Source: Phascolomyces articulosus (taxonomy: Eukaryota; Mucoromycota; Mucoromycetes; Mucorales; Lichtheimiaceae). Taken from it: a DNA stretch of 64,000 bases. The translations under genes and the position numbers were made by a program. Under the pieces are notes generated by a model that was given only the letters and a program-made list of their open reading frames with translations, had not been told where the DNA came from and made no database searches. Positions 1-12,351 of the stretch are shown in pieces; within the stretch, counting starts at the first letter, position 1, and each line of letters starts with the position of its first letter. The DNA lies in assembly GCA_025677815.1 (NCBI GenBank), contig JAIXMP010000017.1, forward strand, positions 186,001-250,000, read 5' to 3'.

Positions 1-1357
1 CCATTTATCTTAGCAATGTTGTAGTGTAAGTGTACTTTTTTGTCTTATCTTTATTAACAATTTCCTATATTAAATTACGTTTCTCTTTTCATTGCTGACA
101 CACTCATATATTTTATAGATGTGATCAAGATCAATCCACATCAGACATTATTAGCCATAGTTAATTTCTTTCCTTCTACTTATTCTTTTATTCCCCTACA
201 TATATTGATCTTTTCATTATGTTGTGTATTCTTATCTTCTAAACCAATTGTATTGTATATTGCCTTCCAAAAAAATATATTGATGTATTAGCAAATGTTT
301 TTTATCAAAAATAAAAAATAAAAATAAAAATAATTTAATCCACACATCTTTTTAATTTGCCCTTTTTTTTGAATATGAAAAAAAAAAGCGATCCAGGACG
401 GTACCATTTGCTATTATTAATAAATTAAGATATATTTCATTACCATATATATTGGACTATATGGATATACATATTGCACATTGTTATATAGTAGACTAGG
501 TCCCCAAATGCAATGTATTAAAAAAAGATGTATGTAGACAATTTTGGAAGATCCCCTGATATATATTGCTTCATTACATTTAAGAATCCTTCTTAGAATC
601 CATCACTTTTTCAAGTAAGGATTCATAAATAAAAGTACAGTGGGAAATGAATATTGTAAGATAATAATATAGGTGGGATAGAAGTAAAACTGAAGGAAAG
701 ATAATAACGCGAATGAACATAATAATATTAATAAAGGGTAGCTATACGACTGTCAATGAACGAGGGTATATTGTAGCATCTATAATAATATAATGAGAAA
801 CATAAATAATTTAAATTATTAAATAAAGGCTAAAATATATACAAAAGAAAAGTTCTCTTGTATGCCCTCTAACAATAGGCAGCAGGGCAACATTAATTTC
901 AATTTTATCATTGATTAACTACAAACCCATCATGGTGTCTCCTAATAGTAACATACCCTTTCAAGCACTCTAAACCTTATATATATATAATCATCTATGT
1001 TTGTTAAATACTATTGGATTATGATGGATACAATCATACCTATGTAGTGTATGAATTTGAGCCGTTACAGCAAAATAGCTACACCAGTTACCTATAATTT
1101 TCCTTTATATGTTAGCATCATTTAAATGATCCATATAGGGCACATGTATAAGATAGGACACTATGTTCATATACAAAGGCAAATGAAACGAAATCTTTTC
1201 ATATGGTATTAATATTATATTGCCATATATGTCACTTTAATGTTGTATCATTGATTCAAAAAATCCTGTGCAACCCCTATTCAATCTCTTTTTCATTTTC
1301 TTATCCCAGCAATAAAAAACCCCTCGTATCTTGGTTACACTGGTAGCCAATGGCGCG
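1..1357. other. AT-rich intergenic region, no gene seen
   Basis: This stretch is strongly AT-rich with homopolymer A and T runs and stops in all frames. I see no domain, RNA gene or repeat family that I can name. It holds the presumed promoter of the leucine-rich-repeat gene that follows, but no clear TATA element fixes a start. Confidence 0.6.
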
Positions 1358-2342
1358 ATGAGTTGTAATGACACCGTAACTACAGCTGTGCTATGGTACT
1401 TGAATGGTTGTATGGTTTCCATTTACCAGCAATCGGACGAAGAGGAACAAAAGCGACCTTTGGAAACACTTAATTTACCATACCCCAATCTATCCTATAA
1501 AAACATCAACATTTTGGTAAAAAAAAAGAGAGACAGAAAGTTTTTTTATTACATCACAATAGAACGAGAAAACTAATCGAGATTATTAATGACTTTTTTC
1601 TCCATAATGAATGTTCAAATAGAAAATCACCCAGCCAGCCGTCAATCGTCTGTCGTATTTAGCAACGCTGAATCTCCAAAACAATCAACTTGGAACACTT
1701 CCACCGGAACTTTGGCAATTGACAGGTCTTCAAGAACTAAATATTTCCCGAAATCAAATCACTAATATTCCTCCAGACATTGCCCACCTTGTCAATTTAT
1801 GTGATTTTTACGCATACAGTAACCAAATCCAGGAACTACCAAGCCAAATGGGTCGTTTGACAGATTTACGAGTCCTCGACTTGACAGCTAACAAATTAAA
1901 TTATCTTCCAGCTGAACTTTTGCGAATGAAGTTTAATAGGATATGGATCGACAAAAATGATTTATTGAGTTCCAAGGAAGAGGGTGTGCATGATGGTTGG
2001 AAGCAGTTACAAGGTCGTCATTTTTCATCATTAGGTGGCATACTGTCATTACGATCCACGTGTATACAGACTATTGGACAAGCGTTATTGGATGATCCGG
2101 ATCAGAGGAAGTTGCTGCAAGAATCATGTTTGACGCCAGGCATGCTTGAACAATTATCAGTCGATCCAATATCTGCATCTCGTTGTACAGTATGTCAAAA
2201 TATCATGTTCCACGATGACCTTCGTCTGATTCGTTTTGAATCGTATAAACATTGGAAACAAGTGCCGTTTCTATACCGTGCATGTAGCCAGACATGTTGG
2301 AATAAAACAAGATCAAAACAACAGCAGAAAGGGAAAAAATGA
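1358..2342 (+). CDS. Leucine-rich-repeat protein with C-terminal cysteine motif
   Basis: Two exons, 1358..1516 and 1623..2342, joined in phase 0 by a GT-AG intron, give about 292 residues. The middle carries four consecutive leucine-rich repeats of the LxxLxLxxNxLxxLP type, for example LATLNLQNNQLGTLPPE, LQELNISRNQITNIPP and LRVLDLTANKLNYLP, which normally form a protein-binding solenoid. After the repeats a non-repetitive segment contains CTVC and, some 35 residues later, CSQTC, which could bind a metal. The tail is basic and Gln-rich. The repeats identify the fold but not the partner, so function is unknown. The start is uncertain: ATG codons lie at 1358 and 1412 in the same frame. The gene converges on GPI10, with about 280 bases between the stop codons. 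Confidence 0.8.
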
Positions 2343-2621
2343 TCATAGCCCCCACCCCCTTGTTTTCTTTCTTTACCTTACACATATATATACTAAGCAA
2401 TCTCCCCCTTCCGTCATTTAATAATTTAACTTATGTACATATATACCTCTCCCTCTTCCTTTTTCTTTTATATTATTCTATTTATTTGAAAAAAAAAACA
2501 AGTATATAATATTTATAAATTTAAAATGGACGCGTATCGATGAGGAAAATGGATGAGAAAAAAAAAGGGATAATAAGGTATCAATAGGGAGGAGAGGGGA
2601 GAATGTGATTGGGGATTGGAT

Positions 2622-4712
2622 TTAACGACAATAAACAAGGACATCCCCTTGACGTCTCCAATCATCATGGAAATGACTATTAAAGAAACGGGCACATTCA
2701 TGATACCCATCATTTGTCAATAATTGTTCTATCTTCGTATCCTCCATTTCCAACAAATTTTCAAACAAAACAAGATGGGATGGCCATAGTCGATCAGGTT
2801 GACCAATCTCTTTTTCCAGAAACGAAATCGGATCTGCATAAAATCGATCCGCCTCATCCACATAATCTTTTTCGTCATGTAAAGGGGGTTCACATGTAAG
2901 GAACCACATATTCATTTTGGGTTGATGAACGATCGATTGCCAGGGCGTTGAATGACATGGCATTAATACGCCAACAGACATGGAAGGATGAGCATTTTCT
3001 CGAATCCATAACATGACATCGGTCACACCACGTTGATGCCAAAGTGATAAATAGAGTGCCATAGGTACCTGTGTTAGGAACAAGCAAATGGCCGTTAGTT
3101 TACGCCATTTTTTAGGAATACTAGATAAGCCAATGGCAGCAAAGATTAACATGAGAGGAACGACAGGGAATATAAATCGAAATTCTTTGTGGGATAAAAG
3201 GCTGTATACACAGAGAACCCATACAACAAGATGTCCTAAATATCGTGCATCACTGGCTTTTGAAGGTGTACAGCGATAGCCATAAATTGCAAGTGGAAGC
3301 ATTGTTGTTAAAATTACAGGTACACCTTGAGAGAAATACCAATGCCATGGATGAACACCATAAATCAATGAGATAGATTGTAAAACATTGATTTTAAAAA
3401 AGTTGATAGGAGTCAAAACGAGATTTTCTACATTAAATTCTCCAGCATAAATAAAAGTATCCAGAGCAATATCAGCTGCAAGAATAATCGAGCTATGAAA
3501 TAGTGTATATGTTAATTTGAATATTCTTTTTTAGTATTTTGCAAATCAAATACATATATGACTTACACAATAATAGCAGCATTTAACAATACTGTAAATC
3601 GATGACTGGATGATTGAATCACAAGTCGAAGACCAGCAAATAACCAAATCAATGCATTTGTTGGACGCATCACACATGCAAGGGATGCCCATAAAAGTGA
3701 AATGCGATAGTTCCTAATATTACAATGCAAACCAATTTTTTTAATAAATTTCTTATTTAACTTAAAATTAATAGAGAGACATACTTTATCCAGTTGCTAT
3801 CAGAGTTCTTTGTTGCAGGAGATGGCCAGTAATTCAGAGCAATCACAGTAAAGGTGGTTTCAATAGCATTTGATAAGGTGCGTGCAGCCATAAAGAAATT
3901 ATACCAGGAACATAGTGTAATAAATAACTATATTATATAAATCATCAGTTCAATTATTGACCTCCATAAAACATTATCCATTGTCCGATACAAGTAAAAA
4001 AAAAGTAAACATACAATATAAGGCGCAATGGCATTGCCTACTACGCGTTTTCCTAATGAATAGGTTGCATAATCTGTTAATGCTGCTGTACCAGCTTGAA
4101 ATAATTTAGGTGCTAAGATCTAGTCGTATTGATCATCATTAGTAACAATGTAATTGTTGATAGCCAGACTAAAAGGAATTAGATGTAACCTACCAACAAA
4201 CGTGTTTGATCCAGTTGTAACCAAGCAATTAGTTTATAGATCATAGCAAACATTATTGGATGAGCATAACTACGAATTTTAGCGGTCCATTCCCAAGTGA
4301 GATACCCGTATGTGCATAATGGTGGTTAAGGATGTACTTAAAAAAATGTAATAACTCCTCTCTCAAACACATTTTTTCATCCACATTCTATTGAAAAAGA
4401 TGGATCATCATCTTCTCAAATCATGTATATAAAAAAAGGATATCCAAACACCATGTTATGTGCAATTTCTTGTGATTGCCAATATTCATCAGGGTTATCA
4501 AAAGTACGTGTAAAATAAGCGTTGAGTAAACGAAAGACAAGACATAACGAAAACACGAAAAGTCGTGAACCTGTCGTTGATCGTTGATCGCCCTTTGTGG
4601 CAGCGGCAATTGGTTTAGTTATTTCTGGAATGGTATCAATGTCATTGTCATTGTTTTGTTTGCTGGAACTGGGGATATTACGCTTTTGTAATTTATGTTG
4701 ATCTGTTGTCAT
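2622..4712 (-). CDS. GPI10: GPI mannosyltransferase 3 (GPI10/PIG-B)
   Basis: Six exons (4712..4444, 4311..4194, 4119..4015, 3927..3785, 3713..3567, 3492..2622) total 1653 bases and encode 550 residues, the usual length for this family. The protein adds the third, alpha-1,2-linked mannose to the GPI anchor precursor in the ER membrane. Family signatures are an N-terminal FDNPDEYWQSQEIAH followed by FGYGYLTWEW, a MRPTN segment, and ISLIYGVHPWHWYFSQG near the middle, with many hydrophobic segments in between. The first intron is not GT-AG: it starts ATATCCTT and ends AC and only fits the minor spliceosome (separate entry). All other introns are GT-AG. It belongs to the GT-C glycosyltransferase superfamily with ALG9 and SMP3, but the HPWHWY motif favours PIG-B. 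Confidence 0.93.
4312..4443 (-). other. U12-type AT-AC intron in GPI10
   Basis: This 132-base intron begins ATATCCTTTT and ends in AC. A TCCTTAAC branch-site match (4332..4325) puts the branch A about 14 bases before the 3' end. Those three features are the consensus of U12-dependent introns. Removing it joins TTT GG to A TAC GGG and restores the family motif FGYGYLTWEW in phase. No GT-AG alternative preserves the motif: the sequence before the AC acceptor has an in-frame TAA, and no GT lies at the exon end. Confidence 0.93.
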
Positions 4713-6350
4713 GAAGCAAGGTCCAGATGAGAAAAAGAAAGAAGAAAGGTTTTAGGCAGAAATAAAAAAAATGACGGTAATAAATGTCCTGCATACACGT
4801 GTCTCAGATAAATTTTACCCCAATAAAAGGTTTTATGTGTATAAGTTGGCCTTTTTTATTAAAAAGTTGGAAGCCAACTTTCCAACTTTCAAGACTAAAT
4901 ATTTAATCCTCTTATACTTCTTGTATAAACTCCACAAAATGAAGTTGATACCTAATCACCACCACTATTACTATTAGCAGAAATCAATATTTCCTATCTT
5001 TGTACAGAGAAAAAAAATATTAAAAAGTTTATATTATCCATTTTTCCCATGATAGCTGGATATCATCTTGTACCTTTAGAATTGAATCGCTTTTGTTGTA
5101 TCATGATAATATATACCAAGGACTGGATAATATAGAGGCTCTTATTACAAAAAATAGGTAGCAATAAAAATACAGGCTAAGAAGTTACATGCTTAACAGA
5201 TAATCTATTTTTTGAGGTTGGCAAAAATCGAGTATCAAACTAATACTTTCAAAGATATTATTATCTGCCCACTTTTATATTGTAATAAAAGGCATGTTTC
5301 CATATAAATATCTATGTCTAATTATGTATAAAAGAAAAAGATATCGATAACTGCTTAAATTTATTAATCCATGAATCTTACTATTATTTGGCACAAAGAT
5401 ATAAATAAGAAGATATAAATATAGTGAAAATGGTGTGGTGAAAGTTAGAAAGTTGGGAGCCGACTTTCTAATAAAAATGTTTTCAAGCCCTTCCAACTTG
5501 TACACCATAACAAAAATCTATCTGTCTAATCATTTTATTGCACAGACAAAAATAAATGTCTCTTCCTCCTTCTTCTTCTTGGTATAGTACTCGTCAGATC
5601 ATTTTAATACTCGGACGCATGTTTGTTATGTGTTTATATAAGATATTAAGTGTTGGCCAATAATCGAAATAAAATTATGTAACTTATCATCATTTTATAC
5701 TTCCAAAAATTCTTATTCAACACACATCGTTAGGAACTATTATTAGTGTGTTGACACTCTTCGTGTCTTTAATCAATATTAAGTAATATAAAGCCCAGTC
5801 TTTTCAAGTTATGACCGATTATCTTTAGCCACAAATACGTATTTTTATTTGGCGTTCTGGAACTGGCCAATGATCCGCGTTATTGGGATTTTTGATAAAT
5901 ATTCAATTTCTCTTGATTTGATGAAAAGGTTTAATGACCCGTTCTGCAACCTAAACCAAAGAGTTGTTTCGTTATTTATCAATGTTGTTAAATTATGCTT
6001 AACAAGTTTCAAAAACTTGGCTGCCTAGACTATATATTTTAAGCATCTCATTATTTAACAGCAACTCATAATTCAATATAGTAAATATCAATTACTTTTG
6101 GATTCGCATCGTTAGATTAGGGAGTGCATACAATGTTTATATAACCTGTACTTCCAAGTAGCTCTTTTTTGTTTTGCGAACGGAAACAAATAGAAAGTAT
6201 GCAGGAATGTTTTCCAATGCTTGTTATGAAGGATGTTTAGTCCCCGACCATTTTGCTATTTTGCTGTTGCCACAGTTTCTATATTTTTGACCCCTTTGCT
6301 CTGCTCTTTTTTGTTTCACTTTTTTGATCCAAATCTACTTTTTCAACGTC
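4713..6350. other. Divergent promoter region with an inverted-repeat element
   Basis: The upstream regions of GPI10 (minus) and the pinin gene (plus) share this interval. Apart from the degenerate inverted-repeat element at about 4805..5524, I see only AT-rich sequence. Short open frames at 4771..4977 and 5275..5508 are translations of the two arms of that element, which is why their peptides resemble each other. Confidence 0.6.
4805..5524. mobile_element. Degenerate MITE-like inverted-repeat element
   Basis: The left arm (about 4805..4920) and the reverse complement of the right arm (about 5415..5524) align over roughly 100 bases with substitutions and small gaps. Shared blocks are CAGATA, GTGTAYAAGTTGG, TTTTTATTA and CCAACTTTCYAACTTTCA. 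Each arm also contains a smaller palindrome: AAGTTGGAAGCCAACTT at 4864..4880, and a similar imperfect one at 5448..5470. No transposase frame lies between the arms, so a non-autonomous DNA element is the simplest reading. Target-site duplication was not identified. Confidence 0.6.
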
Positions 6351-7458
6351 ATGATCAAATCTAGCATTGTAGTACCGTCTCAAACAACAAACTCGTCAGC
6401 ACGAAAACGATCTATAGATCAAGACAATACCAGCAAACCTTCTAATGATGATGCTACCACAAGTTCTGAAGCAGGAACACAGGAGGTTCGACATCTATGT
6501 TTTTTTATATACATATATACATATATAAATAGATAGAAACATTCCTGTCTTCTTTTAAAAGAAAGGATTGCCTAGGTAACATTACTTTATTTCTGGGGAT
6601 CTAATCTTATTCTTTTTTTATAAAATAATATAGTGTAAAAAGCCACGATTAGCCATGAATGCCGATAGTAAACGACGTGGCCAACGTATGTTTGGTGTAT
6701 TATTAGGCACTTTGAATAAATTCAAGGATGATACCAAACACAAAACTGATGCTGTAAGTTTTTTTTTATTGATACATGTATCAAAGAATTGGGTTTTTGT
6801 TCATCAATAGGATTTGGATAGTTTAAATTGATACCTTGTTTGTGTGTTTTTTTGTAGGAAAAAAAACGAGAAGAAATTGATTCAAAATTACATGAAAAAC
6901 TTGTCAACGAAAAGAAAGAATTAGAAGAAACAATGCAAGCGGATAAAGAACGGCGAGATCGAGAAGCAACACTATTGAAAAAACGAGAAGAACGTGTGGT
7001 GGAAGAAAAACGCGTATGTATATCTTTGTTGTTGGCATGGTCATGCATTGGATTGGATCAACGTATGAACTCAACACTTTTATATTTAAATATAGGAAGC
7101 AACATATATACAACAAAAAGAATCCCTGGCAAATTATATAAAAACCAAAACAGAACCCCGATTATTATATCGTCCAAAGAATTTAACAGATGAACATGAA
7201 AAAGAAATCGAGGAACAAAAAGCATTAGCAAGGAAAGAACGTGAAGAGTATGAATCTCGTAAAGAACAACAACGTGTCAAAGACGAAGAAGAATCCATAA
7301 AACATGAGGAGCAGGAAGAACACGATGAAAATGATTCAAAACAAGAAGATGGGAAACCAAAAGAAGAAGAAGAAGAAAAAGAAGAAAAGGAGCTGAGTCC
7401 ACATCTGGAATCACCTGCTCCAGAAGATGCAGTGGTAGCTGATCGAGATGATGAGTAA
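6351..7458 (+). CDS. PNN: Pinin-family pre-mRNA splicing protein
   Basis: Four exons (6351..6485, 6634..6753, 6858..7013, 7096..7458), all joined in phase 0, encode 257 residues. The core matches the pinin/SDK/memA domain: a KKPRL lead-in, then KRRGQRMFGVLLGTLNKFKD, then a long charged coiled-coil helix, then a segment ending TEPRLLYRPKNLTDEHE. The C-terminal third is almost pure Glu/Lys coiled coil or disordered tail. Pinin proteins associate with the exon junction complex and spliceosome in nuclear speckles. The protein is much shorter than animal pinin, lacking its long C-terminal region. The first intron donor is GTTCGA, a weak match, but it preserves phase and the domain. The gene converges on the Pumilio gene. 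Confidence 0.88.
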
Positions 7459-8152
7459 CTTTTTTTATTAATTAGTTGCTGCTTTTCTTTTTTACATGAT
7501 GAAATACCAAATCCCCCTTTCCAAAAAAAAATAATATTGTTTAAAAAAAATGAATAAGAAATGACATAGTATACATCATTATTCATGATGCTTCGCTATA
7601 TTACAAAAACTAAAATAGATTTTTTTGTCATAATTATATCTAAGATGATCTTTCTTTTTTTTTTTGTATGTAGTTTATTGGTCACTTTTTTTTTATTATA
7701 AACTCGAAATGTACAAAAAAGAAATAGAAAGAAGAAAAAATAACGAAAAAAAACAAAATAATTGTGTAAAGAAAAAAAGAGGGATTTGTCTTGGTGAAAT
7801 TAATTATAATAGAAGAAAAAAAGTTATTTTCACATACACAAAAAAATGCGATTTGACAGAGAAAAAGAATTACTTTTTGTTGTTGTTGCTGTTCTTTTTA
7901 CTTATACAGGTCGAAATAATATTAATAAGAATAAAAAAGAGATCGACATGCATCTTATATATGAGCGTGTGTGTGATTGTGAGTGTTGATTTAGATGAAT
8001 CCATAATTTTTTTTTGGTTGGCTGTGCAAGTATGTTGGATTTGATTTGTGAGTGAGTGAGTGAATGAGTGATTTGATTTTTTTTGTTATAAAGTTGCAGT
8101 TGGTTGTTGTTGTTTGTATATGAGGGTATACGTTAAAAAAAGTAATATATGT
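7459..8152. other. Convergent 3' intergenic region
   Basis: This lies between the ends of the pinin gene and the Pumilio gene. It is A/T homopolymer-rich and presumably contains both 3' UTRs and polyadenylation signals. A lysine-rich open frame at 7664..8044 has no domain and arises from A-rich sequence. I see nothing else. Confidence 0.6.
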
Positions 8153-8768
8153 TTACTGATCATCTCCATTCATTGTTGATTGATTATTATTATCGTTATC
8201 AATATGATCATCATCATCGTTATTATCGTTATTACTGTTATTGTTGCTATTGGTGCTATGTGTACTCTCGTCGTCGTCATCGTCATTGTTAATATGATGA
8301 TTTTCATTACCATCCAGGGCGAGCAATTCATCTAATAGCTTCTTATGACCAGCGCCCTGAGGGTTATTAAGTAAGGGACGAATTTGATCACTCAAATGAT
8401 CCCGCTCCTCTGTCGAAATAAATGAGCTGGAAAGGATCTTTTGAATCAATGACACACCACGTACTTGATCCGCAAGAATCTCTTCCAATGTCTTTTCATC
8501 CGTCAATCCTGCCAAAATGGCTTCGCGTGCTTGAATATCATGATTTTGATTGAATAACTTGAGAAGCATTTGAGATCCCAATTTATGTGTGGCAATTTGA
8601 ACCAATTGTGGTACAAGACGATTGGCAAGCATACTATAACGATTTTCCAAATTGGATGAATCAATCAGCCATGATAACAAAAGAGCACCATTGGCATTCA
8701 TGGCAAGGGACATTGCATTTTGAACCAATGAAGCAGCAACAAATTTCTAAAGTGATTAAAAAAAAGAT

Positions 8769-8804
<36 letters not shown>

Positions 8805-9777
8805 ATAGGCAAAAGTTTTCATTTAAGGTTTAAAGTACCTGTTGGCTAAGAGTGACGTGTTGGTTTTCCAATGTGCCACGCATGGCTCGAGCACCAAAAC
8901 GGCCTTGTGCCACGTTGAGCAATTTCTCTACCATGGCATCAAAAATAAATTGATTATTGCCATCACCAAGTCGTAAACAACATTGTACAGCATAATTGCC
9001 AAATTGATCGAGAAGAAGTGGTGGAACATAGGGTTTAAGATGCAAACAAACGAGACGGACCTATATATATTTACATTACACACGCACACACATAAAAAAA
9101 GGTGGGGTATATTCCATTTTTAGTTTTCATCCGTTCTCTCCAAATTATTAAATTTTTTCTTATCTTCTCAAATAGACATACCTGATCAGGTGATTTAATT
9201 GTATCAATAATCTTTTGAGCAGCCCAAGTACCATTCTTATGAATACCAATAGCGGCTAAATGAGGTGCAATGTGCTCCAGCATTGCTGTCTTTGTCTCTT
9301 CAGTACATTTTTCAAATAAGCGTTGAACAACCGTGTTTCCAATGTAATCTATAGGATAAACCACATGGATGGTGAGTCTTTTACGCTTATTTTCCTCCCC
9401 AATTGAGATCCAACACCCCATTTGCCTTTCTTTTTTTTAAATGTAAAATGCCTCCATCCATTGGTAATATATATATTGAGTCACTTACCACTGCTAAGTT
9501 CAGCAATCTCATCTAAACAATCATATGCAATAGCTTCTACTTCTTTAGCTCCATGAGTTGCATTATCAAGTTTCTTTCTAATTTCGCGTAATCGGCTTGC
9601 ATCGAATTTGCGATTGGCTCCCAATTCAGGTACAGGCGGAATAGAATCGAAATAATTCGAGGGTGCTTCTAGTCCTAAATAGATAATAAATTTTCGTTTA
9701 ATATTTTACTATACTCAAGAAAATCTATCTCCTTTTTCTTATCTCCTTTATCATCATCATCATTACTACTTTTCATA

Positions 9778-9829
<52 letters not shown>

Positions 9830-12351
9830 TAAAGTTTACCTTTGACAAGATGAATAGAAGATTCATCAGAACCCAAATGTTTCATCACTTCCCAAAGATC
9901 TGCAAGCCATGAATCTTCATCACTGACTGTCGCACGGTCATTACTGGTCTGTAATTTGGTACCACCAGCGTTGTTTGCAACACCATCAGCTGAATTAGAT
10001 TTGGCAGGTGGGACCTTGGCAAAACCAACCCGGACACCAGTAAAACCTTGTACACCGATTTCATTTTGCAATAAAGCATCGCGTGCCTTGGCAGCGCTAT
10101 CCACTAATTCAAAGTTGACAAAACCACAGTTCTTATGAGAAAGCACACGTACGGATTCAATGATACCAAAGGATTGAAAGATATGAAGTAAAGTGGAAGG
10201 TGCCGTTCCCGGAGGTATATTACCCAGCCCTAAAAAGGCAAATCGTACAAATTAATAAACCCTTTTTTTTATAGATATATATTTGATTCTAATAACCCCC
10301 CCCAAAAAAACACTTTCCCCCCTTCCGCTCTCTCTCCCTCTTTTTTTTTGTAATATATAAGAATATATATATATATATAATCATCATTCATCATCATCCA
10401 AACTTACAAAGAGCACGTGTAGGTTGATGGGTTGTATTATCCGGCACAGCCGCATCAGCTCTTCCAAAGCCAATGCGTACAATACAATTACCAACTCGAC
10501 CCCCAAGTCTTCCAAGGACTTCTTCTTTAGCTCGAATAGCATCTTCCACATGGAAAAAGTTGACAAAAGCACATTCTTTTTCCAAAAGCAATCGAACACT
10601 TTCAATATGACCAAACGATGAAAACAAATGGGTCAAATTATCGACGCTCACAGTAGCATCTATATTACCAATCCAAAGAGATCGGGTTGCAGCTTGAGTA
10701 GGAGTACTTGTAGAAGGTGTCATTTGAACTTGATGATTACGGAAAGTAGGTGTGGATTGACTGAAATGCAAGTAAGGCTAAAATAATAATAATAATAATA
10801 GCGATAATTTAGTTTTCAACATTGCATATATTTATAAATAATAATATTAGTAAATAAATAAAAATATCCCCCCCAAAGAACGCACTTCATTTTTTCCCCC
10901 ATTTTATAAATAACAATCATCAACATCCATCATTAAAAAAATTTATACCTCCGCAGGACCATTGCCATTGACAAATGCACTTGAATCTTGATGATGATCA
11001 CCCGTCGATGTTAATGTATCAGGATATGTTTGTTTTTGCAACATATTGGCCAATAATTCAGAATCACCCAAAGACAAAGCATTTTCCGCTTGTTGTTGTT
11101 GAGGCGTTTTAAGAGAATCACCATAAGGGAAATCACTCGATTCATCCGTCAATGTTTCTAAAGGTGCACGTTGCATTTGCCATAAAGAAGATGGTACAGG
11201 AGGTGGATTAGCGGATCGTCCATAATCCATACGACCCATACTAGATGCTCGAGGTCTATTTTGTTGTACTGTCAAATTTTCCAATGGGTTGGCAAATGTA
11301 CGAGAAATAGTACTAGCGCGTGTTCGAGTAGCTGCTGCCACATGGATCGAAGGAGATGACGTGGCCGATGAAGCGGTCGCTGTAGCCGTCACTGAAGGTT
11401 CTTGATATCGAACAGCAGCATTGACAGAATAAGAACGACTTCGACTGCCTGATAATAAAGATCGTTGAGCTGGTACATGAAGATCCGATGCTTGCGATTG
11501 TTCCTGTTGATGATATAAACCATTGGTAGTAGCTGTTGAAGTAGCCACTCCATTTCCATTTTCACTACCCATGGTTCTATCATCTTCTAAACCCAAAGAT
11601 CGAAGAGTACGTGCAATACTGAAATCGCTGTCACCACGCAACAATTGTTCTGTGGAAGGGGAAGGTAAGGAGGAATGACTTTGTTGTTGTCCTTGTTGAT
11701 GATGATGATGATTTCCATTTCCATTTTCTCTGTCCATTGACGACCAGGATGAACCAAAAACAGAGTTATCAAAGGATAAATTCATAGGAGGGGGTACTGG
11801 TAGATTCAAAGAGCCAGAACGATGGCGTGTATCCACGGCAGCCGCGGCAGCTGCAACAGCGGGTGATGGACGTAAAAGCGGAGATCGATGAGCTCGTTCT
11901 TCGGGCATGTGGACCAACGATGGCATCGTTCCTGCACGCGCACGTCGCATCGGCAAAGGAGGTCGACTATTATCCATAGACGATGTTGTTGGAATATCCG
12001 TATGATGATAAGCAGCGGTAGAGGTCGTGGTAGCCTTTGTATGTGCATTTCGTAAGAAACTAAGTGAACTTGGAAGTGCTGGGTCTAGAACCTGGTCCAA
12101 GTAACTCATGCCTGGTTGTGACATTGAAACGTTGCCTTCATTTTCTTCTAGTACTACATCCAAATCTCTAATAAAAAAAATACCAATATATATACATATA
12201 CATATTAGGATATACAATAGAGATGAAAAAGATTCAAAGTGTTTTTTTTTCTAAAGTCAAAGATGGGAGATGACTCTTCAAAAAAAAGAGAGAAAAAAAA
12301 AACTTGCCTTGATGTGGCGTATGATTGCCGCATAGAATTAGCTTCTTTCAT
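8153..12351 (-). CDS. Puf1/Jsn1-like RNA-binding protein: two RRMs plus Pumilio repeats
   Basis: Eight exons (12351..12308, 12167..10949, 10777..10408, 10229..9840, 9674..9489, 9348..9182, 9060..8839, 8746..8153) total 3192 bases, 1063 residues. After a low-complexity Ser/Gln-rich N-terminus come two RRMs, starting near residues 454 (SLWIGNIDATV, CAFVNF) and 544 (LWLGNIPPGTAPS, CGFVNFE). A linker with FDASRLREIRKKLDN follows, then Pumilio repeats from about 735 to 980 (YIGNTVVQRLFEKC, DQFGNYAVQCCLRLGD, THKLGSQMLLKLF). The tail is Asn/Asp-rich. This architecture is that of Saccharomyces Jsn1/Puf1 and Puf2, which bind mRNAs for membrane and mitochondrial proteins; that role is by analogy. Intron 1 uses a GC donor (AG|GCAAGT). 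A long (AAT)n repeat sits in intron 4. Confidence 0.92.
8769..8802. repeat. Poly(A) tract in a Pumilio-gene intron
   Basis: A near-uninterrupted run of A on the plus strand lies in the last intron of the Pumilio gene, so it reads as T on the sense strand, upstream of the acceptor. Confidence 0.8.
9779..9829. repeat. (AAT)n microsatellite in an intron
   Basis: About sixteen consecutive ATA/AAT trinucleotides lie in intron 4 of the Pumilio gene, close to the RRM2 exon donor. Length is likely to vary between isolates. Confidence 0.9.
12168..12307 (-). other. GC-AG intron after a 44-base first coding exon
   Basis: The first coding exon of the Pumilio gene ends TCAAG and is followed by GCAAGT, the standard context for the minority GC-AG class of major-spliceosome introns. 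The acceptor TTAG joins the Arg codon in phase 2 (AG|A) and opens directly into the long second exon. Confidence 0.8.

Noticed and set aside
4416..4443. Reading GPI10 exon 1 on to the stop at 4416
   Set aside because: The continuation (PFFIYMI) breaks the family motif and is the first part of the AT-AC intron.
7664..8044. A 126-codon lysine-rich frame
   Set aside because: It follows from A-rich 3' sequence between two convergent genes, with no domain or plausible start context.
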